Shown here piece after piece: positions 23,876 through 36,747 of a stretch of DNA of 64,000 bases. Origin of the DNA: Motacilla alba alba (Eukaryota > Chordata > Aves > Passeriformes > Motacillidae). A model generated the notes under the pieces. The model was not told where the DNA came from, searched no databases, and saw only the letters and a program-made list of their open reading frames with translations. The stretch is taken from NCBI RefSeq assembly GCF_015832195.1, contig NC_052046.1, forward strand, positions 29,788,911 through 29,852,910, given 5' to 3'. Both the position numbers and the translations under genes were made by a program. Numbering within the stretch: the stretch's first letter is position 1; each line of letters starts with the position of its first letter.

Positions 23876-26081
23876 GAACATTGTAACAAGCCAACCTGCA
23901 TTAGTTGCCAGGAGCAGAACATAGCAAAGTACTAAACAGAAGTTTCTTGCTTTCCCTTATCTCCCATTACCAACAGAGCTGGAGAAATCACATACACTTA
24001 TGACAATGTGTACCAGCACAAGACACCATGGTTTGGCTGTTTGTCTAATTTTTCCTTAAACAGCATTGAATAAAATGCTTTCACCCCCAAGCCAAAGTCA
24101 GTAGCTCTCTCATGTTTGTGCATACACAGATCACTTTGGTCATCATCACAGTCCCAGCAGGAACTGCTGAATTTGTTATTCTACCCATAAAGAAAAATCC
24201 CACGCTTTTGGAGTTTGGCGATTTCTCCTTCTAGATTCAATTCTCAAGGACAACTTAATTGCCTATGCAAAATTTATGACAATACAAATTAATTTCCATG
24301 TCTGTGCCTAACAGTGATTCTATTCTTTCTTGTGTTTGCAAAACATGGGAGGAAAAAAAAAAGGATTTTTTTCACATTGGCTGGCCACATGAAATTAATC
24401 TGATTTTTTAATTCTTATGACAGTGCTTTTATAGGAAAAAAAAGGTGGAGCAGAAAGAGGTGAACTGTGCCTAAGTTGCTGAATTTTGAGCTTTTAAGTT
24501 GAATTGGTCTAGCTCAACAGACCTAATGCAGCTGAAAATGTTCTAAGCAAGAGCTTAAATATGAACTGAAAATATCACAATAAAGAACTGAAAGTTGTTC
24601 TTCTAATAAACATTACAGCTAAATCTTGTTTCCTTCTGTTATGCCATTTAAAACCAGAGGAAAAAAAATCCTTTAATAGATGATAACTTATTTCCAATAG
24701 TGGATCTGCAAAACATATATTGTTAATTTGCTAAGCATGAAGAATGTTGCATAAGGCATAAAAGCAGTCTGTGCCTCAAAAAACATTTTAATCTAACAAC
24801 ACAGATGTTGAGTAGGCAAAACATGCCAGAGTCCCCAGCAGTAGATAATTGGTATTTTTCATGAAATTGCTAATTAATATAATTTATTCACTGTTTCTGA
24901 GCTGAGTTGAAAAGGTCTTGACTAAATACTTGCTGAGACAAGAGTCCATTTACTACATTGTATGAAAATGTACTTAATATGAGAAGTGTTTAGTAGAGTT
25001 CCATCTGGCATCATCACATCAATGAGTGACTGAACTACCTCTTTGAAATTACTTGCTTTACTGAAGATAATAGATGATTCTTTGTACATGAAGAGGGAAT
25101 GCTATTATGTGTTATAAATTTCAACAGTCCCTTCTTGCTATGATTTTTTCTTTCATATCTGCACTTTCATGTCTTCATTGTATAGGATTAAGAATACTAT
25201 TTGAAGTCAAGAAGACTATATAGTGGCTTCCTGTAGGTACAGATGTTTAGGATACTAATCCAAAATAGAATCTGTCTGCCTTGAAAATCTAGGCTTTGTT
25301 AGGCAGAGATGTGAAACACTTGCAGCCGCCGTTGAGGGAAAGGTATGTTTTAAATAGCAAAGCTCTTTCTGTGATGTCAAGTGTTCTAAAAACAAAATCT
25401 AAAACAAAGCCTATAGTGTTTGCTCTTTTGAATGCCCAAAATAAAATATATGTTGGCATGAATCTGTCTCTGGCAGACAGGTCATGCAACTGCTGATTTC
25501 ACAAGTCTTGTGAAAATTGATTATCAGTGAAGTTCTCAGACACCAGCAAAGATAGTTGCAAAACATCATTAGCATAGACTGCTCCTCATTTATAGTCTTA
25601 TGCAATAGAGAAGAAAATGGATATCTACTTATTTCCATAAACAGTTCTTGTGCATATAACTGAGAAATAGGTGTGTGCTAAAAGCCTAAATTTTCATGTA
25701 ACTGGAACTTGCCAATAGCTATTTTTAAAATTCCAGTACAATTTCATGATGGAAAGTTATTAATTGCATTTTCCTACTCATGTATGAAGAACTATCCTTG
25801 TCTGCAGGTGTAGAATTGTCTTCTGATTTTCTCTCCTAAAAAATTTTAGAACTCTAAGGATTAGGAGTCAGAGAACTTGCTTCAAATGGATACTAGTCCA
25901 CTTGCCAGCAGCAGGTGAAAGCTGGTAGGGATGGGGCAGACTCTCTTCCATGCATTAGAGAGATACTGTCAATGCAGCTTCCCCATGCTTGAGCTGAAAG
26001 AACAGGATGGTGGAGTTGGGACCTGGATTACTGCTTCACATTTAAACAAAAAAATAGTAATAAAAAAGTTAAATTATTAAA

Positions 26082-26122
26082 ACACACACACGCGCGCGCG
26101 CACGTGTGCGCACGCACGCGCG
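26082..26122. repeat. 41-bp alternating purine-pyrimidine tract (CA/CG)
   Basis: From 26082 to 26122 every base alternates purine and pyrimidine without a single break. ACACAC passes into CGCGCG, then CACGTGTG, then CGCACGCACGCGCG. Such CG-containing tracts are the sequence type most prone to left-handed Z-DNA. The multiple CpGs are striking in AT-rich, CpG-poor surroundings. Confidence 0.9.
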
Positions 26123-26193
26123 ACCCCAAAAAAAACCAAAACAAAAAACCCCACGAAACAAACAAACAACCCCAAAACAAAACCAACAAAAAG
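26123..26193. repeat. A/C-rich low-complexity tract
   Basis: CCCCAAAAA/ACAAAC-type units follow directly on the alternating purine-pyrimidine tract. This is the complement form of the G/T-rich tracts elsewhere in the window. Confidence 0.75.
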
Positions 26194-28040
26194 CTACTAG
26201 TACCAGGAAGTTGGATTGAGTTGTATCCACCCCATCAAGACTAAGAAATTTTTTTCATATATATGTGAGTGATCTCCTGGATTCTCACCTTGCTCTCCTA
26301 GTCAGGATTCACACCACACTGAAACTGCTGCAATAGTGGGAAAGCTTAAGTTTCATCCAGCATGAAAGCAGCAGCACCGTGGCAGCACATCAGGAGTGAC
26401 TGGCATTGAGGGGGATGATAAACACATGCATAATGCTTGTTCTGAATGCACAAGACTTATGGGTCTGGTATTTTCCAGTGGATTTTTTAATGTAATGCAG
26501 GAGCTCACCTGCCAGACAAGTAAATTCTTTAGCTTCAGTAGTGGAAATGCAGCTTCCTTAGACCATGGCAGAATACTTGCCTTCTCAGTGCAGGAAAGGG
26601 TAAAGTGATGAATATGCTAATGATGTGTACTCCTTTTCTAATTTTGTTATTTGTTCTTTTTGTGGATTTATATGCTGAAGGTGATGACAATAATCAGTTT
26701 TTCCCTTGAGTAAAATACTACTTTTCATGTCTCTACATTTGGTATTTTTTATCAAGAGAAGTAGAGAGCTGTAGAAAACAATACATTTTTTTTTCCTTCC
26801 TGAAAATATAAGATACTAGCCTTCAGAAATAACAAAATGTCTTCTAAAACTTACTTTTTGAATGGGAAATATCTTGTTCTTAAACATTGTGTAGTTAATT
26901 CAAATGGAGTTAAAAGTACTTTGCTTTATGTAAAGCCATTCTTTATTGCATTCTTGATAGGATTGAAATCAGCTGTAAGCAACAGTAATTTAATTAAATT
27001 TTATTTAAGCACAAAGTTAAGCCAATGCTTGTGAATGAAAATCTTTATACACACTCTGATCCTGTTTCTTTTCTAGTTCTGTTTTCATGCCTCCTACTAG
27101 TATCAAATAAAAAAAAAAACTTAAATCAGTATAGCCCATTTAGAGGCTGGCAGTGAAATATAATTCACTAAATACAAGGGTATTCATGTGTAGAAACAGA
27201 AAATATATTTATATCTCTTTCCATAGACTATGCATTCATTTCTGAATTCAATGTAGCAGTTTAGTTCATGTCACATCTCAGATTCTTGCTTAGATTTTAG
27301 CACACTGAGGGGCTTTTTGATGATCTGCTTATGACTTTCTCCTTTCCTCAGTTGGTAGGTGTATAATATTAATATTAAATTAAACTTCATGGTACCAGCC
27401 ACAACCTTTAAGCTCTCAAATTGAAACATATGGCAAATCCCATCTTGTGTTCAGCCAAGAGATGGGAGGTAAGACTGCTAGCAAATAGAAGATAGCACAT
27501 ATGCAGGTAATATTTTTTAATGGTAGACAGTAATCAAACACAAAATTAGGTTTCATTTAGAGGCACACCAGGGGTATTTAGCACTCAGAATCCATTTATT
27601 TCAATGAAGTAGTACTTTTATGTGGAGAAGATGAGATGTCTTCAAGCTGACACACAAGTTTAACATGAAAGGTGCAAGCCAGTGCAGAGTGGATGTCAGG
27701 TTTGGGGCTGATGCTTCAGTACACCATCCTTGTGTGAGTAATCTGCTTGACACCACAACGCATGGATAAACAAACAAGTTTTACAGCCAGATTGAAATAA
27801 CTTTAATGTTTTCTGTAGATACATCTGTGTCAATATATCTCAGATCTGTAAGGACACAGAAATGGTATGCATGCCTTGGAATCCTTGATTTGACTGGTGG
27901 TAGTGGCTTGTCATGTTGTTCACTTGTTGGGATCTGTAGAAGCTAGGAAACACAGAAGAAGGCAGTAACCACACTATCTATGGCAGTACCATGCAGCTTC
28001 AACTGTTTCTTCTTTATAAATGTTTGGGAATTTATTCTAC

Positions 28041-28137
28041 TTTTTCTTTGGTTTGCTTTTTTTTGGTTGGTGGTTTTTGTTTTGTTTTGTTTTGTTGGTT
28101 TTGTTTTTTTTTTTTTTTTTGTTGTTGTTGTTGTTAT
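28041..28137. repeat. G/T-rich low-complexity tract with T and GTT runs
   Basis: GGTTTG, TTTTG and GGTTTT units are followed by an uninterrupted T run at about 28104-28120 and then GTT triplets. The 69-codon frame across it (Phe/Val-rich) is a by-product of composition. Confidence 0.75.
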
Positions 28138-29583
28138 CGTTGCTCCCAGTGTTGAATTAGCAAGAAAATCTCATTGCCCAGGAGTTTGAAAATTCAAACT
28201 GACAAAATTTATATATGTTCTCCATGGAAACTTGGCATTATAGGAAATCTCTGTTGTTCCATGAGAAAGAAAAACAATGTTCTGCCTGATTTTAGGAAAA
28301 ACAAGCTGGTCAAACTATTAGTGATTAACAGACCATTCAACCAATTTGGACTTTTGCTTGTATATTGTTTTATAGGTAAGGTAATTATTTGTATGTATCA
28401 AATACAATGACTGTACCAGGGCAGATAATATCAGCCACTAGACTGCTAATTAATGTTGCATAGGAAATTATCATTTTAGACGCATAATAGGATTTCTGTA
28501 CTTTGAGAGAAGAGAAAGTGAATAAACAGGAAATTGAGAAGTTTAAACTACAGAATCTTTAATTCATGAAGGACTAGTGTGAATAGGATAAATTAATATT
28601 TTCATTTCAGAGCCAGCTTTGAGCAGTTGCTGTCAGAAAAAGTAGGGCTGGTAGTATTTTAGAAAGAAATTTAAGAAGCATTTTCTTTGGAAATGAGAAA
28701 TACAAGGAAACAAACTTAGGTGTTTGGTATTTCTTTATATTTGGTCTGTTACAAAAGTAGTAGTTAGTTCTACCTGTTTTCATTGACCTCTGGTTTCCTG
28801 TCCATTTTTCCTGATTCTAGTTCCAATGAGTTTGGTCACTTAGCCTACACAGTATTTCTCGTTAACTGGGGTCTATGACTGAATAATATTATAATAATTA
28901 CTGAATAATACCTGCAGGGTGCTTGCCAGGAAAGGCTTGGTCATGTTTTAAGCCATGGTTAATTGCTTAAAGCAAACATACTGTTGAATGTGTTTGCTGT
29001 AAGCAGGAAGTAGGAGAAGATGCCAAATGCTGAAGGACAGCGCTGGCTACTTGGGACCATCGTTAGAGTTTTGTCTTTATATGTGGTGCATCTCTTAGTG
29101 GTCCTAAATGAACTGTGAGCTTTTGACACAAAGAAAACTATTATGGAGTTGTGGCTTCACATCCCTTTGTTTTGTTTATTGATAATAAGTTTCTTCTTGC
29201 ATGCAGGAAGCAGTAAGTGGGAATACATGTGATTCTAACAGACTAATACTGTTAAGTCAGTTTTCTTGTAAATGGTTGCAGTACTCTCAAAAGCCTTTAC
29301 CATTTTGCAATACTGGGGGAAAGCAAGAGGAGAATGTTGCCTCCATGTGCATTTTCCAAAGACAGATCAGGCCCCATGATCAGTGGTTTCCATGTCAGCT
29401 GCTTGGCATGTAGATTTGCCATGCCCAGACACATGCAGAATAGGGCCCCTTGTCCAAGGGAAGAGTTAGAAATGGGGTTTAATGAGAAGACAAAGCAGAA
29501 CACACTGATCAGGCACAGTCCATGTCAGATAAGTGTCCTGACTACGCCTGTTTGCACGTGAATGGTCCCTTTCATCCCCTCCC

Positions 29584-29602
29584 TTTTTTTTTTTTTTTTT
29601 TT
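29584..29602. repeat. T19 homopolymer
   Basis: Nineteen T residues border a GC-richer 350-base block to the right. Read on the minus strand, this would be a block followed by an A19 tail. No AATAAA or flanking duplication was found, so a retroposed origin is only a possibility. Confidence 0.8.
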
Positions 29603-30557
29603 GGCTGTACAGCATGCTCTTTTGGCTCTCCTCCATGCTTATTTCTCCCCCATCCAACCTGGTCCCTCCTGGTCCTTCTTCTGAACATCCCATCATAAAT
29701 CTTTTACAAGCTCAAAGCATTCTTCCCAACATGAAGTCCCATGGCTCTGTTGTCCACAGCCCCAGAGCCTGCCACTGCGAGGATGCAGTGACAATGGATC
29801 TCAGAACTGTTGGAGGGGGCAGGCTGCTGTCCTGCTCTCACTTGAGGAGCCCAATCAGGAGAGGTCACCATGGATCCCCACCTGATTTTCCCTGGTCTTC
29901 TTTGTGGAGAACAGTTACAGAAACAAAACCTGGATCCTTTAGAAAAAATACATTTCTTTTAAAACCCCGGTAAATAATGGACTACTAGCATTTAAGGAGC
30001 GCTAACAATATGTGAGAACTAGAGCTTGAGACAGAGTGGGGTGTGGTTTTTTAATACTGCAAGGTCTGACTCCTGCAGCTGATTTGCCATCCAAGACTCT
30101 CCTTGAGGGCCCTCCAAGAGGGCCCCAATCTAATGGGAAATCACTCAGAAATTTCCTCAGAGAAGTTCTCCAGTAAGGCCCAGTAAGTAAGTGTTGGTAA
30201 ATCTCGCAAAAATTCTATACTAGCATTGTGACTATTATGTTTCCAACACAATTTAGTGAAATTACTAAATTGAATATGATGGAGATTTTGACTTTCAGTT
30301 GTCAAATGAATATTTCATTTGATAGCCATCAGATCTAAAAAAAAATAAAATCTATTAGCATTATTTCATGAAACATTATATTTCTAATTTTATGTATTTA
30401 CCCTGGCTGAAAGTGGGACTGTCTGCTGTCCAAAAATGCATGTTACTTAGAGTAGTAGTCATAGTGATGACAAGAGTACTCAAAGAGTCCTGAAAATTAC
30501 TTCTGCAGTAGTAGAGTAGGGTAGTTTTAGGTTAGGCATAAGCAGAGCATTATTGTG

Positions 30558-30749
30558 TGGATGTGGAGGCATTGGCACAGGTTGCCCAAGAAATCTGTGA
30601 ATATCCCTGGAGAAGTGTTCAAGGTCAGGTTGGATGAGGCTTTGAGAAGCCTAGCCTTAGAGGAAGGTGTGCCTGTACTTGACAGGGAGGTTGCAGCTAG
30701 AGGATCTCCAAGGTTCCTTACAATCCAAACCCTTCTGTAATTCCATACT
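30558..30749 (+). mobile_element. CR1 LINE 3' end, plus strand
   Basis: The sequence reads 'GAGGCATTGGCACAGGTTGC', 'CTGGAGAAGTGTTCAAGG', 'CAGGTTGGATGAGGCTTTGA', 'AGGATCTCCAAGGTTCC' and 'ACAATCCAAACCC', ending in the eroded octamers TTCTGTAATTCCATA. This is the standard CR1 end in plus orientation with only the last 190 bases retained. The small frames on both strands here belong to the repeat. Confidence 0.92.
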
Positions 30750-33700
30750 ATAAAACAATATGCTACCATAGCATTGTAAAAATTACATTTCCTAGATTAT
30801 GTATGTATTGGTAACATATTTTCACAGTGCTTCTCAGCCACAGTTCTTCTGTTTTATTAGTTCTTAATCTTAATCCTTTATCTCCTAGAGATAAAAAGTG
30901 TGGTTTCATTTTACTAATGATTTGCAGATTGGAAAATTGAGGCAAAATCCAGGAAGCACTAAGTAAGATTATCCAGGAATTTGTTGGCAGAGCAGCAGTT
31001 TCAGTCTTCAGTCATCCCTCTGAAGGTTCAGCCATGCTGTAATTTAGACACAATCACAGAAAAATCCAGAATTTCCTTTTGCCAGAAACACAGTTAATGT
31101 AAAAAGGTTTAAGTCAAGAGTGACATCCAGTGGTCAGACCCATTTTATTTCTGACTTTTCAATCCTCTGGGCAAGCAGCAGTAATCCAAATATAGACTAG
31201 ACTAATTTACCCCCCCGCTTTTTTTTCCTCAGCATCTTCTGTGGAAAAACAGGCCTTGAAAAATGTGCGTTGCTCAAAAAACTCTTCAGTGTCTATGAAA
31301 CCATTTTGGCATCAGGACTGCTTTGAAATTCCTTGGTTTCAATTATTGCTTTATGTCTCTGCTGATTATAATTTATAGATTGTATTTTTGGATTGATGAT
31401 CAAAGCCTCACAGGGCTAAGATCCTTTTACTGGCTGACTCAGACCTGCTGAAAGCTTGCAGAATGAGATATGTAGCTGTGTGTCTTTGCACATCTTTATG
31501 TACACATTCTAGTAGTGGTCTTTGATGCTTTGCTCTTTCCATTTTATTGCACACTTTAGGAGAGAATTCCCCTAAGGGAAACTGAAACGTGTGACCACAT
31601 CTGTCCACAATAAATCCACTCTGTTGTGAGTGTAATGTCTAAACTCTTTGAGGAGTGTCTCATGGAATGGCCATCCATAGAGTAGAAACACAGCTCTGTC
31701 AAACAAGCTATTTATTCCTTTAAATGTCATTAAATACTACTTTCTTCTAATCAGATCTATTTGTTGCCATGTGTATCTCCTAAGATCACAGTGGTTTTAC
31801 CCTTATCAAAAGGAGCCAATCTCCACAGATCACATACACAGCAAAACCTGTTTATCAATTAATGTTAAAATCAGGCAAAGTTATGACAACAGGGGAATAC
31901 AGGAGGACAAGACTTATGGTAAATGCTGTATTACACATGGATAATAATCTTGTATCTCTTGGGAGTAAACTGATGACTGAAAATGTACATGGTAAGAGAG
32001 GAAACTGTTATAGAAATAAAAAGTAGAAACTCTGGTGTGTTTAGAACAAGAGAAAAGCTGATATTATCTCTCTCAAAGAAACATCAGTGGACTGTGTATT
32101 CTCAATATGACAGTTACATTTCATGCCTTTTTATTCTTTGTCCCACAGCTGCTAATTAATGTATAAATTGCTGCCTGTCCCCAAGCTGACCTTACAAAGT
32201 CACCTGTTATGTATTCCTGTTAAAGAAACTATTTGTCAATTTTATAATTCATTTTATACTTAGTCAATTAATATTGGGTCATTCAACTAACTAGGTCTGG
32301 ACTAAAAGATAACTGAGTCAAATTATTTAAATAAGCTATTTTATTTTAGCAACTAGTCAGAAATGAAATTACATTTTAGAAATGTGACATATGAATTGAA
32401 AAGACAAGGAGTATATTTGCTTGAGATATCACTTTCCTTAAAAACTACTGTTTTAATTAGGTACATAGAAAAGCATTCTTCCAGGCAACACTAGCAGATA
32501 AATACAAAAATTTCAATTTTTCCTGTAATAGTAAAATCAAACTTCATATAAACAGAATTCTAAGCTTGGACACCCGTGTTACTAATGTATCTAAATTCAT
32601 ATTCGGAGTGTGCAGTTAAGGTATTTGTTCAGTTTATTTTTGTTTCTTATAATTCTATGGATATTGTAACACTTTTTTTTTCCAACTCAATTTAAAGGAA
32701 TTTATTTTTTGTTATCTTCAGAACAGTTGGAGGGTCAATTTTCTTTTCCTGTTTTGGGTAAGCTGCCTTTTTGGCAAGGCAAGAAATGGCTATTGCAAAT
32801 TAATTTTGAATATTAAATTTGCATGTCTGTTGGTTTATTATCTTTTGGACTGGTAAAATGGTCCACAATGGTTATAACAAAAATTATTACCTTGTGTATG
32901 GTACACTAAAATAATAGATCCATATTTCTGGCCATGCTTTACCAATTATTTCGTCTTACATATATGCCCAGAAAAATCAGCACCCTCATTTTTGGAGGGA
33001 GGTAGTGCCCTCAGGAAAGTACAAAAAACAATTTTAGTCTCCTGTTTTTGTCATACAGAAAATTGAAAAACATCACATGGTAAGCACTGATTATTATTTC
33101 TGACTGCAAGCCCAATCTAATCTTCCAGACTAAATTTTTTTTCTCATTGCATTTTGTGGCAAAATAGTCATGTTTCATTTGAGGCAGTAATAACGTCAGC
33201 CTAATAATTGCCATGACAGAAATGTAGTGTTGCATGCAGTGTTCTGTGTTGGTAGAGAATCTTTTATCCTAAAAAATGTCAGTGCATTTTCCAAACTAAG
33301 TATGTACTAAGGCTATATTTATCACTGGAAGGGGAAAATACCCCTCATTTGTCATTACTATCACAAATCAAAAGTCAACTCACTACACCTATGCAAAATG
33401 CATAGGGTCTTTGCTCTGAGGGTGAAGACACAAAATTACATTGTATGGCATGTTGCATAGCCGAGGAAATGATGTTTGACTTTGGAGTACTAAGTAAATA
33501 AAATGTGAATAAATAAGTAAAAATGTAATAGACATTTTTAATATTTGGTATGAGTAGACATAGGATTTCATAGTGAGAATAATAATTCCATTATTAATGT
33601 AAGTGTAGATATTAGTTATGCACAATGTGAACTCAACATTCTTTGGGCTGAATATTATGCTTCGAAAATCAGTGGGATGTATTCAAAGCCTTCCTTTATA

Positions 33701-34554
33701 TGATGTCCTTCACCATCAATTAAAGAGGCTTAAAAATTCCAACTGAAACACAGGTAAATAATTGCACTCCTTGGTGAGCAAGCTGTTATTGTTTCCAATG
33801 CCAAAAATAGCAATCCAGGCAAAGCTTGAATTTAAAGATATCCCTTACTTCACTTGGTCTATGCAAAGTCAATTACAGAAAGCAAAGTGTAACTGTGTGG
33901 ACATGCAAAGTTTCTCTTTGTGGAGCTGAAACTCCTCAGGTTCAACATGCCGGTTTTTCCTTTAAGCCTCAAAAGGATAAAACAACCCCCTCCCTTTTAG
34001 CTTATTCACTCCCTCTCTATATCAGTCTTTGCCTGCCTGAAGTCCTCATGTAACAGTCTCCTCCAGTACATTTCTAGAAACGTTAACTTTATAGTTGGTA
34101 TTACTTCTCCAGTGACTTTCTAATCTCACTTCAGCTTCCAAAACTATGCTCCAGTGGCTTCACAGAGATAGCTGTGATACTGTTTCCTTGTCTTCATTAT
34201 TCATCTGAAGTGGTTTGGGTTGTGTTTGTGTGAGTGTAGAGTGTGGAGCTGTTGATTTCTTAAGGCTCAAATCATTTAAGTCATGAGCTTATATAAAAGT
34301 GGGGGAGGAGTAAAGGGACAAATGTGTCTTGAGTAAGCCTAAATTGTACAGCCAGTAGTCTCCTGGATAATATATAGGAACTGTTGGGAGTGGATCCTTC
34401 AATGGACTCTGTGGTAACTGTGAGTCTGTTCTATACATTCATATTTGCGTGCATTGCATGGTGCAGTAGGGATTTAAGATGGAGAGATAAAATATTCACT
34501 CATTTATCAGGACCATAATGAAATACTGTTATCATCTAGATATATGAGGTTTCC
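30750..34554. other. Anonymous AT-rich stretch
   Basis: No gene, RNA or repeat family was recognised. AT-rich parts such as 32220-32360 and 32640-32900 could be conserved non-coding DNA, which only comparison with other birds could show. Confidence 0.5.
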
Positions 34555-34985
34555 ATGGCAAGATTTTTGCAGCAGGGCAGCCAGTGGGGTGGCTGCTGTG
34601 AGAGGACGCTAGAAGCTTTCCCCGTGTGCCCTAGAGTGAGTGACAACTGGCTCCAAGACAGATCCACTGCTGGCCAAGGCAGAGCCCATCAGCAATAGCG
34701 ACAGTACCTCTGGGATAATGTATTTAAGAAGAAAAACACAGCAGTGCAACAGCAACCAGAGGTGAGGAAGGAGAATATGGGAGGGAAAGAACTATGCAGA
34801 CATCCAGGTCAGTGGAGAAGGAGAGGAAGAGTTTTGTCCCAACAGTAATTGGTGGCTTATCTCTCCTGGTCCTTGTCTTGCCCCATGAGACTTTTGTTAC
34901 ATTTTTCCTTTCCTGCCCAGCTGAGGAGGGGAGTGATAGAGTGGCTTTTGTGGGCATTTGGCTTCCAGACAGGGCCAAACCATCA
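34555..34985 (+). mobile_element. Internally deleted ERVL-type LTR
   Basis: The left part (GCCAGTGGGGTGGCTGCTGT, then 'AGAAGCTTTCCCCGTG', 'CCACTGCTGGCCAAGGCAG', 'GCGACAGTACCTCTGGGAT' and a 'TATTTAAGAAGAAAAAC' block) matches the 5' half of the bird-ERVL LTR family seen at 4832-6352. The right part ('CCCAGCTGAGGAGGGGAGTG', 'GGCTTTTGTGGGCATTTGG', 'GACAGGGCCAAACCATCATA') matches its 3' end. About 1 kb of the middle is missing. No target duplication was found and the terminal CA is mutated. The LTR is not coding. The open frames at 34724-35115 are inside it. Confidence 0.85.
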
Positions 34986-34992
34986 TATTAGC

Positions 34993-35016
34993 AAAAAAAA
35001 AAAAAAAAAAAAAAAA
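34993..35016. repeat. A24 homopolymer
   Basis: Twenty-four A residues start seven bases after the end of the shortened LTR. Whether this is an insertion tail or an expanded simple repeat cannot be decided here. Confidence 0.9.
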
Positions 35017-36610
35017 GACAGAGCATCTGTTTCTGACATTATTCTTTGTATAATATTGCTGAAGGCCCTGGATAGATGCCTACTCTTCTCCCAAGGAGAA
35101 GTTGTTTATGTCTGAGCTTATATTAGACAGCTGAAGAAAAGAAAGCAAATCACTGCATTTTCTAACTAGTTCCTTCATACAAATACAGGAAAATGAAATA
35201 TTAAGAGTTAAATTAGTTGTTAAATAAACAGAGATAGTTCCATTCTGAAGTAGTTAATCAGGGTTAATATTAGCTTTCAAAAAATCAGAAGTATGGTCTG
35301 GAGTCCTCTTAATTACCCTATCCCTCAAATATTCATATGCTAGTGACAAGAAACCTTACATTTTATTCTAGTAATTTTATGTCAGATAACAGTGAAGGCA
35401 AAGAGGCATAATCAAAGGCTGTAGTTCTTGTGACCTGGAGAATGGATGAGAGACAGTGCATAGCTTTTGTTCCACTCATTAATTTCATGTAATCAGTTAC
35501 TACAAATTAAAAAAGAAATCACTACAATAGTATCTTACATCTGAATTATTCAATGTGGGGAGTGTAAAGCCACCTTTTAAAAATGATCAAATTTCAAGGA
35601 CAGTGTTTCCACAATTGTCAAAACACTTCCAGCACTTCTGCTGTAAAATTATTTCTTTTCATCAATAGTATTTCTACCAGAAATCTCTGAGTAACATCAA
35701 GAGGGTATGCAGTGCTTAGTAAAAATGAAAATTAAGAGAATTATTTGCACTGAAAAGAAGATTAGTGTGGTGATATTGCAGATGTTTGAAGTGTTGCTTT
35801 GCATATACACATAAATAAATTACCCCTCTTCCTTCTGGTTTAATCATTTTAGCTCCATCTGAGATAGCAGCATGTTATTTGTTTTGGTGTTATTACACTG
35901 GTCTCATCGCAACTGCTGTTATTTACCAGTTTTATTTAGGCTCTGGAGGAGGTAATGGACATTAGCATAGAAAATGCTTTCTCTGGACATAGATATCTCA
36001 TCAGTTGATGCAGGTGTGAGTTCTTTGAAGTAGATCTGATCCTGCTTTAGTCTTTTCAGAATCAGTTTTACCCTTCTTTGTGGCCGTGCCTAGGCAGTCT
36101 CTGGACGGCCCGGTAACCTGGTGAACTCTGTGATATGACAGTGTTAAAGCAAGAACACACCCTGCAGTGATTACACCACTGATGGCTGCTGCTTTACCCC
36201 TTTGTGGTCAGGCTCACATCATCTCTTCATGCAAGCACAAGACCTCTTTGATGTATCTCTTCCATGTTTGTTACCCATCAGTGCACAAATGTGCACTGAA
36301 GCTAGATGCAAATGAGTACTGAGCTGTTTGTTGGAGCAGGAGCAAAAGCACAGTACTGAAAACAAAAGTAGAGAATGCACAATGATGTTAAATAGATCAG
36401 TTCGGTCATGGAGAAGTACACATTGCATATCAAAGCCAGATTTTGTCTTTATTTTTAAATAGTTATTAAGATCCCTGTATAGCAATTTTGAGTAAAGAAA
36501 GTTGGGATTTTGCATGTTTTATTTAAAAAATATTTTTGCTCAAGCTTGCAGACAGTGGTCATATTTTAATGGGGGAATTATTTCATTTTTCTTTCATTCT
36601 ATTTTCTTCA

Positions 36611-36747
36611 AATTTTCTTCCCTCCCTCCCTCCCTCCCTCCCTCCCTCCCTTTCCTCCCTTTCTCCTTTCTTTCCCTCTTTCCCTCCATCTTCCTTCCTT
36701 CCTTCTGCCACTTCCTTCCTTCCACCACTTCCTTCCGCCACTTCCTT
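36611..36747. repeat. Polypyrimidine tract, (CCCT)n then (CCTT)n
   Basis: A clean CCCT tandem at about 36619-36650 grades into CTTT/CCTTCC units and then degenerate CCACTTCCTT repeats. Almost no purine occurs on the plus strand for the first 90 bases or more. Mirror-symmetric homopyrimidine DNA of this kind can form triplex (H-DNA). The 96- and 115-codon Ser/Pro/Leu-rich frames over it are composition artefacts. Confidence 0.9.

Larger units (their letters stand above)
22761..30557. other. Anonymous stretch with simple repeats
   Basis: No gene or interspersed repeat was recognised in about 7.8 kb. Simple repeats at 23809, 26082, 26123, 28041 and 29584 are listed separately. Open frames such as the opposed 66-codon pair at 25289-25496 show no recognisable protein. 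Confidence 0.5.

Noticed and set aside
25289..25496. Opposed 66-codon frames covering the same bases
   Set aside because: Mirror frames of this length arise easily. Neither has a recognisable protein, start context or splice sites.
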